Assembly: GCA_003427395.1 (NCBI GenBank)
Contig: BFEA01000084.1
Span: 3,165,048 to 3,211,883 of the forward strand
Length of the DNA stretch: 46,836 nt
Source: Chara braunii
Lineage: Eukaryota > Streptophyta > Charophyceae > Charales > Characeae
Reading direction: 5' to 3'
A model generated the notes under the pieces. It searched no databases. It saw only the letters and a list, made by a program, of their open reading frames with translations, and was not told the DNA's origin. A program made the position numbers and the translations under genes. Every line of letters starts with the position of its first letter. Position 1 is the first letter of the stretch. Shown in pieces: positions 29,152 to 39,879 of the stretch.

Positions 29152-29830
29152 CTCTCTCTCCCGCTGTGCAGCCCCCTCTCCCTTTTCTTTATCCTTCGCT
29201 TGCTTGGGCCAGCTCGCTCTATTACCCCCGCCCGGTGATCCAATTAAGAGACTAGACTTCGAATGTAATCCAGCGTGCCAAGTCAGAGGAAAAATTGATA
29301 AATAATTAAAATGGAAGAAAATAAAATCAGGAATTGGGGACGGCATCAGTCTTTTCACTTATCTTATCCTCCCACACGTGCGTTACCGTGCACTGATCCA
29401 CTTCTCTCACCCATTTTCCCGCAATCCCGCGGGCACTCTCTTGCACTGGCTCTGTTCTCGCTCCCGGTTGACCAGCCCGTCTCGGGGTTCAGTCCTAAAC
29501 GTACTTCTTAGCTGCAAGGTGCCATGGCCGCAGCCCGCTTCATGCAAACTGGCACGAACCAGCCCCTGTCCATTCACTCTCCCCGTACCTCTGATAGTAG
29601 TGCCCGTTTGCTCTCTACCACGAAGAGTCACGAATGAGACCCACTGCGCTGCAGACCCTGGTCATCCTGGTCGCCTCCGTCCCAATTTCCCCTTGGTCAC
29701 CTCACTCTTCTCTTTCTCTCCTGCATGCCCACGGACGCGCCAACTGTTGACGTCATCTTCCCATTGAGACGCAGTCGCTGCGTTCATTGTCCTTCCCTGC
29801 TCGAGCGTTGTGTTCCCTCTGGTCTCCCCT

Positions 29831-30092
29831 ACTGCCGAATGTCCCTTTCTGGTCTCTCCTTCATGGGTGCACACCCATGGCTGTCACAACCATGGCAGCA
29901 CCAGCAACTCTTGAACGAGCACAGGAACCATCAACCCCGCTCGCTACGTTCGTTGATGTTCCCTGCGGTCGCTTCGCTGTTCCCCTTTGTGCTGCGTTCC
30001 CTCTACTCCCTTAGTCCCCCGAATCTCCCTTTCTGGTCTCTCCTTCATGGGTGCACACCCATGGGCCTGTCACAGCCATGGCAGCACCAGCG
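29831..30092. repeat. direct duplication with CATGGGTGCACACCCATG palindrome
   Basis: A ~75-bp segment (CCCTTTCTGGTCTCTCCTTC, the palindrome, then CATGGCAGCACCAGC) occurs at 29838 and about 182 bp later at 30020. The surrounding CT/CG-rich sequence gives long but featureless frames. Confidence 0.8.
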
Positions 30093-31140
30093 AGCTACGT
30101 TCACGCTGGTCGCCCGCCCTTATGCGCCCCGTTCTCCCTGGTCCCCAACTGCCGAATGTCCCCTGTACTCCGCTGTTCTCCCCTATATCCCATGGTACAA
30201 GAGGCCGTGCCCTGAAGGGAGCGCCTGCATAGCCAGCGTTGGCAATTTCAAGCCCGGTACCAGGGCTGTAGAACCCGTGTGGGCACGGCGGTACCGGCTG
30301 CGGTCCACAGGTCCAACGTCGTTACCAACCCATTTTAACATGTTACCTCGATAATCTGTTGTTGGGTCAACCGTCGTGAACAAATAAGTAATTATGTGCC
30401 GGTGCCGAACTGCAGCAAGCCATAATGCCTTCAACCTGACATTTCATGCCCGTTCCAACCAGTAAACCGGTGCTCGTACCAAACCAGTTACCGTACCAGG
30501 ATAATAGTGTCACGGTCGAACCGACGGCCGCACCGTATCAACCAAGCCGCCGTAACCAAAAACCAATCCCGCTTACTCAATGAACTCGGGGTCATAGATC
30601 AGATCAATCAGGCAAAATTAAGCATGGGTTCATGGTTATCGGAACTTGCACGAAATTAGGAAAAATGAATAATTCCCGACCAAAATTTTTCAAGAATAAA
30701 TTCCGATAATAAATCAATCAAATAATGATTAATCGTTTGCTTTCCCTTCTTCTATTTTTTTTAATTCTTTTGCTCATTATTAAGTAATATTAACTCTGTT
30801 ATTGGAATTTAATAAAATTAGGGACACTTTTCCCAAGGATAAATTTTGATAAAATTTAATCAAATAGCAAATATTCCGTTATTTTTTTCCCTTTTATTAT
30901 TTTTATTTTTTTCTTCAGTTTTACTTTTGTTATCAAAATTAATGAAAACTGAGATTCCAATTCCCTGTCAATTGTAGAGTGTAAAAGCGGCGCGTCGAAC
31001 CTTAGTCCCATACAGTCGTTCCGCGGTTGGCCGCTTCGGGAATTGCCTCGGAACGGACGAAAACGGCAGGTCCTAGGCGCGGTAGGCGCGGTCATCGGTT
31101 TCATCGTTTTGAAGGGTCAGTCTCAACACTCGTGGTGGCG

Positions 31141-31173
31141 AAAATTAGGGGTCCCTTTCCGACCCCTAATTTT
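31141..31173. repeat. 13-bp perfect hairpin
   Basis: AAAATTAGGGGTC, loop CCTTTCC, GACCCCTAATTTT. It is about 100 bp from the right end of the 4-kb block. Confidence 0.9.
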
Positions 31174-31278
31174 TCCCGATGAGTCAGACGAAAGTCCTCG
31201 CCAATTCTCTTTTAATCATTTAGTCTAAAGACCAATTAGTCGAATTTTAGGTAGCCAACTGGGATTCGGCCGCCCGAC

Positions 31279-31660
31279 AATGCGACTATCAGATGGTAGG
31301 ATGGGAGATGGTGTGGCAGGCTGGCAGCGGGATGGTGGGATGCCCGATTGTAGGATGGGAGGATGGCGGGATGGTCAGGCAAACCCAAAGAACTTATGCA
31401 GGTCGCCAATTACAGTAATGATGACTCTCGACTACAAGATGGCGGGATGGTAGAGAAAACCTAGACAAATGCTACATGACGGTCATGTGTGCAATGAAAA
31501 CGCTCGATCATAGGATCGTGGATCGTGACAAAGCTCGGCCATAAGATAGTAGGATAATAGGACGGCATGATAGTGTGTTGGTGGGATGGTGGGATGGTCG
31601 GTTGTAGGACGACGGGATGATTTTGCGGTAGGATGGTGTTTGACTACACTGGTGGGATTC
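31279..31660. repeat. continuation of the minisatellite block
   Basis: The first ~200 bp are a close copy of 26971-27150, including GGATGGTGGGATGCCCGATT and AGAACTTATGCAGGT. Looser GGATGGTGGGATG repeats follow to about 31650. Confidence 0.85.
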
Positions 31661-32016
31661 ATATAGAGTCTCGTGGATTTGGCAAACCTATCAAAATTTC
31701 GTGCCAGGTGTATTGCTGGTTATGACATTGTCGTTAAAGGGATCGAGGGAAGAGTCATAATGGGTTCCTATTTTGAATGTCGAGAAGACGAAATACGTGT
31801 AACGGTTATGTTACCATGTATTCATTTGTATGCGCATTTGTGATGTGAGCTGGCCTCTTACTCATAACCGGGGGAGGGGGGGGGGGCTATATCAAAGGCT
31901 GTCAAAGCTTGCGAAATGTTAAAGATGCATATGGCAGTGACTGGATGTGCATGGTAGTGACAAAATGTGAAACATATACTACATTATTTTCGTCGTGCTT
32001 TTTTCTCGTACTGCAG

Positions 32017-32740
32017 GATGAATGTCAACCACAATGCATCGCACGACAACACATCGTCGACTGCCACTTCATCACCAGGCAACAATTCAAATACACCGGC
32101 CTTGGATCTTATAATATTCGACAAAAATATATGGGAACATGATATCGTCAGCATAGACTCTCGCTATTTGCACCTTGTCCGAAATGTCGCGTCGGATAGT
32201 GAAATCCCCATGTCTTGGGTCATGGGAGGCAACGACATATAGCCTCATCGCGACGACGGCAAAGACTTCTGGTACTTGTACTCGTTGGAGCAAGAAGTCG
32301 ATGTGGAGCCCGACGCCGAGGACAGTACTGAAGACCCTGTTATACCAACGGAGATGATTGACGCATGGAAAACATTGTGTATAAAGCAGCAATGGTCAGA
32401 GCGGGACAGGAAACATGCCAAACAATGTGCTTCGTTTTGCCTCAGAAAGCCGCACCTGCCGTTCCCGACCTTTGTAGATTTTTATGGTCGAATCCGGGTG
32501 TTGAACCGTAACACCACCATTGTGACACTTTTCACAGCGGCCAAGGTGAAGGATAAAAAAATCAATACGTACTTCCTTGCTAGAAAGGAGTTTCACAATA
32601 TCACACTTACATCTCAAGAAGCATTCAATGACCCTACACTCGCTGGATCACTTGGGCGCTTCAAGCTTTTAGAGCAATTACGGATTAGATTAAGATTAGG
32701 CATTTGCTGGATTGCAAGAGTTCAGATGGCAGGAGAGTGA
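32017..32740 (+). CDS. probable exon(s) of unrecognised protein, with one in-frame stop
   Basis: Begins at a T-rich acceptor (TTTTTTCTCGTACTGCAG). Two frames are open. The first starts DECQPQCIARQHIVDCHFIT and continues the donor at 26184 in phase, to a stop at 32142. The second runs 31967-32740 with a single TAG at 32240, reading IFDKNIWEHDIVSIDSRYLH, HRDDGKDFWYLYSLEQEVDV, IDAWKTLCIKQQWSERDRKH and FPTFVDFYGRIRVLNRNTTI. The second is longer and protein-like, so a missed intron or frameshift near 32100 is likely. The family is not recognised. The gypsy element begins soon after. Confidence 0.45.
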
Positions 32741-32825
32741 TGCTGCATGCGAGAGATGAGACCATTTTATCTAGATAGCATCTTGCGGACAGTCTGGCTA
32801 GAGGCGCTAGGAGCAGCCCAAGGCA

Positions 32826-33483
32826 ATGATATTGGAATGTGAAAACTCTATGTCAATTGCGACTGTGACCATTGGTAGAGGATGGTTAGATAAAGTAATT
32901 GGGATTGACAGTCCGCTCGAGATATTAAGACACGACGTCTGTAAGGAAGGGCGTTTAGCATTCTTTGTTTCAGTGGTCAGATTTCTCAAGACTGACGAGC
33001 TTGACGTGAGGGTTTATGCTCAAGAAGGAATAAAGGAAGAAGAAGACTATTTAGAGTGCATGAGGAGAGTGTACATTCACCTCTCAAGGGTAAGGGAGCT
33101 ACTTTGAAGCTTGCATGAGAAAGTGACTTGGGGGAAACGAGTCACGCAATTCGAAAGACTCTCTAGTTTTCTGACTACGGATAGCTTCGCTGACAGGAGA
33201 GACTGGGCCCCTCTTCTAGAAGATATTGCCGTGGTTGGCAAGGCAAGAGAGAATGACCTAGTCATGCGACCAAAGACGCTGTTTTCCGATACCTTTGTAC
33301 GTCGGTTCGAAGTTCAAGACGAAGCTTCTCCTGAATTTTCCCTCACCTGAGTACGAGGGTTTTCCAAGTCCTCCTATTCCAGATAGCTTCGTCAATGGTG
33401 AGGACTGGGAGCCTATTCTTAATGTCGTTTTGAGAGATAGGAAGTGGAGTAGTGTCAACATTGACGATTCAGGCACTGGATAG
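32826..33483 (+). pseudogene. gypsy 5' module, older copy
   Basis: Pieces in several frames: WLDKVIGIDSPLEILRHDVC, VVRFLKTDELDVRVYAQEGI, DSFADRRDWAPLLEDI (33181..) and PPIPDSFVNGEDWEPILNVV (33385..). They match, in order, the intact module at 33521-33958 (KFLDTGEYDIRPYV.. and GSFTDGRNWEPILNAVIGE). The module therefore appears at least twice, and its WEPIL end three times. The function is unknown; position suggests an extra N-terminal gag domain. Confidence 0.5.
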
Positions 33484-33520
33484 GATTAGACGGATCATGG
33501 GGGTCGCTAGGGACTAGGCA

Positions 33521-33958
33521 ATGTCTGGTTACTGTCCGGCAGTCACAGCAGCATTAAACGCATTGGTTCCATTTACCAGTGGAGGAGTCTTTTCCTACAA
33601 GATAGAGCGCTGCATATCCCTGGAGGAGAACCATGCCCCTGGGAAGGCGTATGTCCTTGTAGTGAAGTTCCTCGACACTGGTGAGTATGATATCCGACCC
33701 TATGTCCCTTCACTAAGGGAGAAGGGGAAAAATCGTGAATCTCTTCATAATTGGATCAGTAGTGTAATTGGTCAAGAAAGAAGAGAGTTAGAAAGAAAAG
33801 GAGCAAGAGTAGTCAGTAACATAGCACCGATTGTGTTTGACAGGATTTTCGAACCAATTTTGCCGGGAAGTTTTACCGACGGCAGAAATTGGGAACCAAT
33901 TCTAAACGCAGTCATAGGAGAGAAAAGGTTCAGGAAGAAATATGAATTTAACCAGTAA
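33521..33958 (+). CDS. gypsy 5' ORF, module of unknown function
   Basis: 145 codons, intact: MSGYCPAVTAALNALVPF, YVLVVKFLDTGEYDIRPYVP, RESLHNWISSVIGQERRELE, GSFTDGRNWEPILNAVIGEK. It ends TAA at 33958, overlapping the gag ATG (33942) by 17 bases in another frame. The overlap could be a programmed frameshift site or a simple indel. No catalytic motif is seen. Likely structural and part of gag by position. Confidence 0.55.
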   Translation: MSGYCPAVTAALNALVPFTSGGVFSYKIERCISLEENHAPGKAYVLVVKFLDTGEYDIRPYVPSLREKGKNRESLHNWISSVIGQERRELERKGARVVSNIAPIVFDRIFEPILPGSFTDGRNWEPILNAVIGEKRFRKKYEFNQ

Positions 33959-35314
33959 ATCAGACAAGATTGTCAGGGAACCGGACGCAAGGCAGAACCT
34001 TGCTAGTTCCTTCGCAGGTGACGGAGAAGTGACCACTACTACTGTTCTACAAGAAATGTTGAAGAGGATAGAGGCCATGAAAACCGGGATGAACACAATG
34101 AATGTTCGTCTATACCTTCCAAGAACTAAGGTACCTCTAGAGAACATACCCTGCTTTGATGGAACCAAAGTTATGGAGTTTCTGGAAGACTATGATGTCT
34201 TCGGTATGAGCCACGGTTGGTCGGACAAACAGAAGTTCAAAACTCTGCTAGCCTATGTTGAACCTAAGATGAGGGTGTCGAGGGTGTCGGTGACAAAAAC
34301 GACACAAAGACTGACAACATGGGTCGAGGTTAGACAAAAAATGTTGGAAGAATACGCGAAGTATGACGTTTCAACAACTATGCAAAATTTGTTGGAAGTG
34401 CAACGCTCTAAATATGCAACCCTTAATCAATTCCTAGAGAATTTTGAGCGGGTTGCGCGGAGAGTACCCTTCCTAGATGAGGCCGGAAGTGTCATGTCCT
34501 GCAAACTCATTTTGTAGAGGATGAAAGAAAGAGTGTGGTAAGCCGCACTGCTCATTATCCTCTGAAGTGGGATGGAGTGGTTGAGATGGTCTGTGAACTA
34601 CCTTCGGTGTCAAACTGGAAGTGGTCTCTGGAACAGATTAAAGCAATCACTAATGCAAGAGAAGGAAATATTGAGGCAGCTAAGGGAGGAAATTTGAAGG
34701 CCGAAGAGATCCTTGGTCTTCTCATTAAGCTTGATAACTTCGAAAAGTTAACCCTTCCTGTCCTATCAACTCAAGCACTTGTTGGAGCCGAAAAAGGTAA
34801 GGTAGAAAGAAAGAAGGAGAAGCAAAAAGAGGAGAGTGAAAGTGAGAGCGAGAGTAGTGATGATAATGACGCTAGGCGAAGGAGAAAAGAGAGACAAGAG
34901 AAGAAGCGTGACCGGGATTGGAAGAAAGATAATAAGAGCCGAGATTGGCAAATGAGAGATGGCCCCTTCCGATGTTATTATTGTGACGAGGAAGGTCATA
35001 CTATAACTCGGTGCCCTTTACTAGAGAAGGAACTCGAAGAAGGGATTGTCAAGAAGAATGCCAATGAGCTCGTCTGTGATGCCAACTGGAACAAGATAGA
35101 TTTCCGAGTCAAAGGAGGGATGCGAGCAGTTGTCCTAGAACAGGCTAGGGTCAATAAGGATAAAAAGAAGAAGGCTAGAGTTAATGTTATTACCTTTGAT
35201 GGTATGCTACCTCCGGAGATAGTGGCTCGAGACGACAATCCCGGAAGTCAAAGTCTGAATGTATCCCATATCAGTCAGAAAGAGGTCGAAGAGAAAAAGC
35301 GAGAGAAGGCTTAA
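33942..35314 (+). pseudogene. gypsy gag with CCHC zinc knuckle
   Basis: The first part (33942-34517) reads LENIPCFDGTKVMEFLEDYD, TTWVEVRQKMLEEYAKYDVS and LNQFLENFERVARRVPFLDE, the capsid-like retrotransposon gag pattern. A frameshift near 34500 leads to the second part (to 35314), with LKWDGVVEMVCELPSVSNWK, a long Lys/Glu/Ser-rich linker, then RCYYCDEEGHTITRCP, an exact CX2CX4HX4C zinc knuckle for RNA binding. A TAA at 35312 interrupts the frame, which then runs on into the protease region. Confidence 0.8.
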
Positions 35315-36298
35315 AGAGAGCTAGACCAGCTGATAGATGGGACCAAGGACCTAGTGAAGGAAGAGAAAGGAAAGGAAGCTGCCGGGAAGAAGAGAAGGGA
35401 GGTCATGAGATCCGAGGCCGAGGAAGGGATCTCAATAGATGAAGTAGTAAGGAAATTACATGAGGAGACCGAGATCACCCTATCCTGGAAAGAAGCAGTA
35501 GCTTTGGTACCTAAGTTTAGGGAAGAACTTAAGAAGATGGTTGAAAGGCGGAAGGTAGAAATTAATAGTCTAAGACTCTTCCCTCATCATGTGGAACGAG
35601 CCCCGCCTGGTACCAAGATGAGGTTTGGCAACATGTCATGCGGATATTTGAATATCTCTGTAAATGACGTAAAAGTCAGAGCTCTAGTGGACTCTGGAGC
35701 TGAGATGGTGCTTATGTCCTCGGCCACAATGAGATCATGTGGACTTGGAATAGATAAGAAAGTCAACTACCAACTCTCCAATACAGCCGGATTCTTACCT
35801 TTGGAAGGTTTCATTGATGATTTGCCTATTCGGATTGGAACTTTACGGGCCGAGATCCTCTGTTTTGTGGTTCCCAACTTAGATCATGATTGCATTCTCG
35901 GAGCCCCTTTCCTACATAGAATGGAGGCTTGTGCGTTCTTTGACCATGATGGGGCGACCTAACTCTCTCTCCAGGATCCTAACACTGGTCAAGAACAGAC
36001 CTTTGTGATAAGTGATAGGCATCATCCTCGTCATCAGCAACATGTTAACTCTCTTAAGCATGAAGAATCTGACAAGCTGATTGAGGAAGTACGGGCAAAA
36101 CTGAAAGAAAGTGGAATAATAGACGAGAAGACAACGATTAGAGTAAATGATATTGGGAAGATGCTCAAGCTCCTAGATAAAGAAAAGGAGTTGGGCGACA
36201 AAAGAGAGATGGAAGGATTGAAGGATGTTGTGAGGGCAGCCAAAGCTGTCACGATGCAGCTCACCTTCTCTGCGACTGGTTCTTTTTTAGGAAAATAG
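35315..36298 (+). pseudogene. gypsy aspartic protease region
   Basis: Same frame as the gag end. A Lys/Glu-rich spacer is followed by YLNISVNDVKVRALVDSGAE, the (L/I)VDSGA active site with its catalytic aspartate. FVVPNLDHDCILGAPFLHRM comes next (the ILG..FL block). A TAA at 35960 falls just after FDHDGAT, and the frame continues LSLQDPNTGQEQTFVISDRH to 36298. There, in TCTTTTTTAGG, the frame moves on by one into the RT region. The protease would cut the polyprotein during particle maturation (family knowledge). Confidence 0.85.
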
Positions 36299-36299
36299 T

Positions 36300-37481
36300 C
36301 ACCGGATCTAAGAGGAAGTATAAGTGCAAGGGCATTAAGAAGAATCCGGTGGCAGTTTTGATAGAGAAAGATTACAATGAGGCATTAGAGAAGGGGAGAA
36401 AGATAATTAAAAGATTAAGAGAGGCTGCATTAAAAGGAGGGAGAATTACCCCAGAGAGGTTCAAGATAATGAAGGTAGGAGCCGATGACTTCCTTCTGCC
36501 GGCTGAGAGAGATTTCATATATGAATTATGTCAGAAGTACAGTGATGCCTTTTCCTTTAATGATGAGGAAAGGGGACGACTGGACGTTGACATGGTCAAG
36601 ATGGTCAAGATCAAGACCGTTCCTCACACGCCTTGGAATGACAGACCCATAAAATATGCTTAAAAGAAAGAGAAAGAGGTAATGGAGTACATAAACCAGA
36701 CGATTGCCTCCAACGTTGCAGAACCAGCTGATGGAGCTTACGCCAATCACTGGTTTTGCTTTTGGAAGCCAGGTGGTGGCCTACGCTGGATACAGAACTT
36801 GCAAAAGTTGAATTCGGTAATTGTTCGCGATGCAGGTAGCTTGCCGAACGCGGATCTGTTGGCCGAGTCTTTTTCCGGAAGGAGCATCTACTCCCTAATA
36901 GACTTGTACTCTGGCTATGACCAGTTCCCGATAGATCCTACTAGTCGACCTATGACCGTCATGCATACACCTAAAGACCTCATACAAATGTGTGTGGTGC
37001 CTCAGGGGTGGACGAATGGGGTCGCGGTCGTCCAGCGAGATATGCTGAAGGTCATGGAGGACATATGCCCAGAGGTTACGTTCCCATACATTGACGACAA
37101 TCCAGTTAAGGGACCAAAGGAAAAGGATGAGACTTTAGTGGATGGTCGAGTCAGGCAGTTCGTATGAGAACATGCGCAGGGAGTAGCGAAAGTACTAGAA
37201 AGGTTGGCTAAATACAACCTNTGGTGCCTCAGGGGTGGACGAATGGGGTCGCGGTCGTCCAGCGAGATATGCTGAAGGTCATGGAGGACATATGCCCAGA
37301 GGTTACGTTCCCATACGTTGACGATAATCCAGTTGAAGGACCGAACGAAAAATATGAGACTTTTGTGGATGGTCGAGTCAGACAGTTCGTATGGGAACAT
37401 GCACAGGGAGTAGCGAAAGTACTAGAAAGACTGGTTAAATACAACCTAACAGCCAGCGGACCGAAATCATTATTGTTCTAA
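36300..37481 (+). pseudogene. gypsy reverse transcriptase
   Basis: Reads DFLLPAERDFIYELCQKYSD, TVPHTPWNDRPIKYA, stop (36661), EVMEYINQTIASNVAEP, NHWFCFWKPGGGLRWIQNLQ, LNSVIVRDAGSLPNADLLAE, SIYSLIDLYSGYDQFPI (motif with catalytic Asp), VVPQGWTNGVAVVQRDM and FPYIDDN, the YxDD catalytic box. The stop at 37165 (TGA) is TGG in the second copy after the N at 37221. Once the 227-bp repeat is collapsed, this frame runs unbroken by indels into RNase H. Confidence 0.9.
36995..37447. other. 226-bp duplication around a single N (likely assembly join)
   Basis: 36995-37220 and 37222-37447 are the same RT segment, both beginning TGGTGCCTCAGGGGTGGACG and ending TAAATACAACCT, with roughly ten to fifteen differences. 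The single N sits exactly between them. Collapsing one copy puts the upstream RT and downstream RNase H/integrase into one frame, so the duplication is most simply two sequence versions abutted by the assembler. Confidence 0.85.
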
Positions 37482-38174
37482 AGGGAGGTAACGATCTTGG
37501 GTTTTAGGTGCTTCTTGGAAAGAAGGAGCCCCGATCCGAAGAAGGTGGATAAACTCCTGAACTGGCCTATGCCTCTAAAAACGGTTGGGGAAGTAAGGAG
37601 CTTCCTAGGGGTCTGCGGCTTTTGGCGGATGTTTATTTCCGGGTTTGCCAAGATAGTCGAGCCCCTCAAAGAAATGGTGCGACAAGGAGCTAGCTTAGAG
37701 TGGTCTGACCAAAGAGAGAAGGTTGCGCGGGTACTTCAAGATAAGCTAAGAGATGGCGGGGTCGTATTAGGAGTACCCTACTTCGACGATGAAAAGGAGA
37801 GACCCTTCATCATCGAAGCCGACGGCGGCCCGATAGCATTAGGAGAGGTGCTCGTGCAGTGAGATGAGAATGGTAAAGAAAGATCACTTAAATTTGAGAG
37901 TCGCACCCTTAATTCAGTTAAGAGAGGCTATATTCAGTTCAACAAGGAGCTTCTGACAATCCTGCACTGTCTCAGGGTGTTTAAACACTATGTTATGGGG
38001 TGGAGATTCATCCTAAGAACGGATTCCACGACGGTAATCGGAGCTGTTAAGAGGCATCAACACGTAGATGCTACAGTTAGTAGGTGGATAACACACATAT
38101 GGACGTATGATTTTGTGTTGGAAAAGGTACCTATTGAAAAGAATCGAGCCGATGGGCTGAGCCGCGTAGAATGA
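37482..38174 (+). pseudogene. gypsy RT thumb/connection and RNase H
   Basis: VTILGFRCFLERRSPDPKKV, VGEVRSFLGVCGFWRMFISG and FAKIVEPLKEMVRQGASLEW are the RT connection. RPFIIEADGGPIALGEVLVQ carries the first RNase H aspartate (usually TDAS). After TGA at 37860 come RTLNSVKRGYIQFNKELLTI (catalytic Glu), RVFKHYVMGWRFILRTDSTT (Asp) and NRADGLSRVE, the normal RNase H end. The residues are in place but the chain is cut by stops at 37479, 37860 and 38172. Confidence 0.88.
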
Positions 38175-39809
38175 GGATCAATAGATGATGAATCTCTTGA
38201 GGAGGCACCCTCCGTTGACGAATTCCTTATGGAAGACGATGACAAAGGACTACCTCCAGCTCCTAGTTGTTATACAGCTTCAGCCATAGCAACGAGCAGG
38301 GAAAACCGTCGGGGAGAAAAGGAAGACCCTTACCTCCATTACCTTCTAACTCGAGAGGATGAGGAAGAAGGATGGTATGGGATGGCAGAACAAGCTGCTG
38401 TTGCTGCTCATGAGCTAGCAGAAAGTTCAAGGATGGCTGAACGAAGGCAGAATAAGATAGAGGAAGAGCCGGAAGATCCTGAGCAAGATAAGGACGTTGA
38501 GGAGAGATTTAAGAAGGATGAGTACGATGGGGAATATAAGAGGATCGGTATGGTAATGAATAATAATCAATTGGATGAATTCTACCATGAGAAAACAAAA
38601 AGAACCTTTAGGCTGCGTAGGGGTCACCTTTTTGTGGATGCAAAGGAAGGACTACCGCCACTAAGAGTAGTGTGTGGTAAGGAAAGGCAACTAGAGGTGA
38701 TTGCCGCACTACATGAGGGTCTAGCAGGGGGTCATAGGGGTGCTGATGCTACATACTATAAAGTATCTCGACTATATCACTGGGGTAGTCTAAAAGATAT
38801 GGTTATGAGATATTGTAAGTCATGCGAAGCCTGTCAGAAAAGGTCATCTATGAGATTGATTGAACCCTTATACCCCACTTTTCTTGTTGAACCTGGCAGT
38901 ATTGTTCACCTTGATCTAATTACTATGCCACCTGGTAAGGATGGAATGAAATATGTACTTAACATGAGAGATAACATGTCTGGTTATGTTGAAGCAAAAA
39001 CCATCCATAAGAAAACTGCAAAGACAGTGGCAGATTGGATCGATGAAATCTACCTGAGGTACCCCTTCATACGTGAGTTTGTGGCTGACCAGAGATCAGA
39101 GTTCAAGAACGAGATGGTCAGAAGACACATATTCAGACTTGGAGTCAGGATCAGATTTGTGACACCATATCATCCTCAGGCTAATGCACCAGTGGAAAGA
39201 GGCCACATGACACTAAAGGATGCTATATCAAAATGGTGTCAAGGCGACGCCAAGAACTGACCATCTTTCTTGAGGGCGGTTGTATATGTTGACAATGTGA
39301 CTGTCAAGCGGACTACAAGTTATGCGCCCATTACACTCTGGTATGGCAGATATGCTACTTCTCCCATTGAGAACCTGGTTGAGACCTGGACCCACGAGGC
39401 GCAGAGAGAGTCATACTCCACAGAGGAGTTACTGAGGCTGAGGATCGGGCAAATCAAGGAAGTGGATGAAGCCATAATTGAGGCCACGAAGAGGATGTCA
39501 GACAGCTGATTATCTGATCAGACACGGTGGAACAGCAAGAGGTACATCAGAAAGGAACAACTTCAGGTCGGAGATATTGTACTTCTACATGATACATCTC
39601 TCGAGACACAGTGGACCAAGAGATTGGAGGCCGGGTAGATGAGACCATTCAGAGAGGTTGAAGGCAAGGCCTATGAGTTAGTAGAGATAGATGGTACGAG
39701 ATCCCATGGTATAGTATCCGACTCCCGGCTCCGAAAATTCAAACTTAGAGACGCAGATTTGATTCCGAGTTCGGGCAGAGTGATGAGGCGAGGCCCGAGA
39801 GCCGTCTAG
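38175..39809 (+). pseudogene. gypsy integrase
   Basis: An acidic leader (EEGWYGMAEQAAVAAHELAE) is followed by the zinc-binding HHCC: LHEGLAGGHRGADATYYKVS, then YCKSCEACQKRS. The catalytic core follows: VHLDLITMPPGKDGMKYVLN (first Asp), REFVADQRSEFKNEMVRRHI (second Asp) and FVTPYHPQANAPVERGHMTL (Glu), the DDE triad. After stops at 39258 and 39507 the C-terminal part reads RYIRKEQLQVGDIVLLHD and FREVEGKAYELVEIDGTR, the GPY/F-like module. TAG at 39636 stands where Trp is expected. The final TAG is at 39807. Confidence 0.9.
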
Positions 39810-39879
39810 CATCAGCCCAAACATGCTGAGACGTGGCCAGTGTGCCCTCAGCATTTGTTAGGACGTGGTGAGAGTGCCG

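Larger units (their letters stand above)
27232..31278. other. about 4-kb probable insertion in the minisatellite, no gene recognised
   Basis: The minisatellite stops at 27231 and resumes at 31279. The block starts TGTGAGG.. and is flanked by AACGC and AATGC (four of five), so it may be an inserted element. Inside are a 212-bp tandem array, a CT run with an N gap, a ~180-bp duplication and AT-rich DNA around 30.6-30.95 kb. I find no transposase, RT or LTR pair. Confidence 0.45.

Noticed and set aside
28618-29358. 246- and 199-codon frames across the N run
   Set aside because: Open only because Ns translate as unknown; CT/GA runs flank them.
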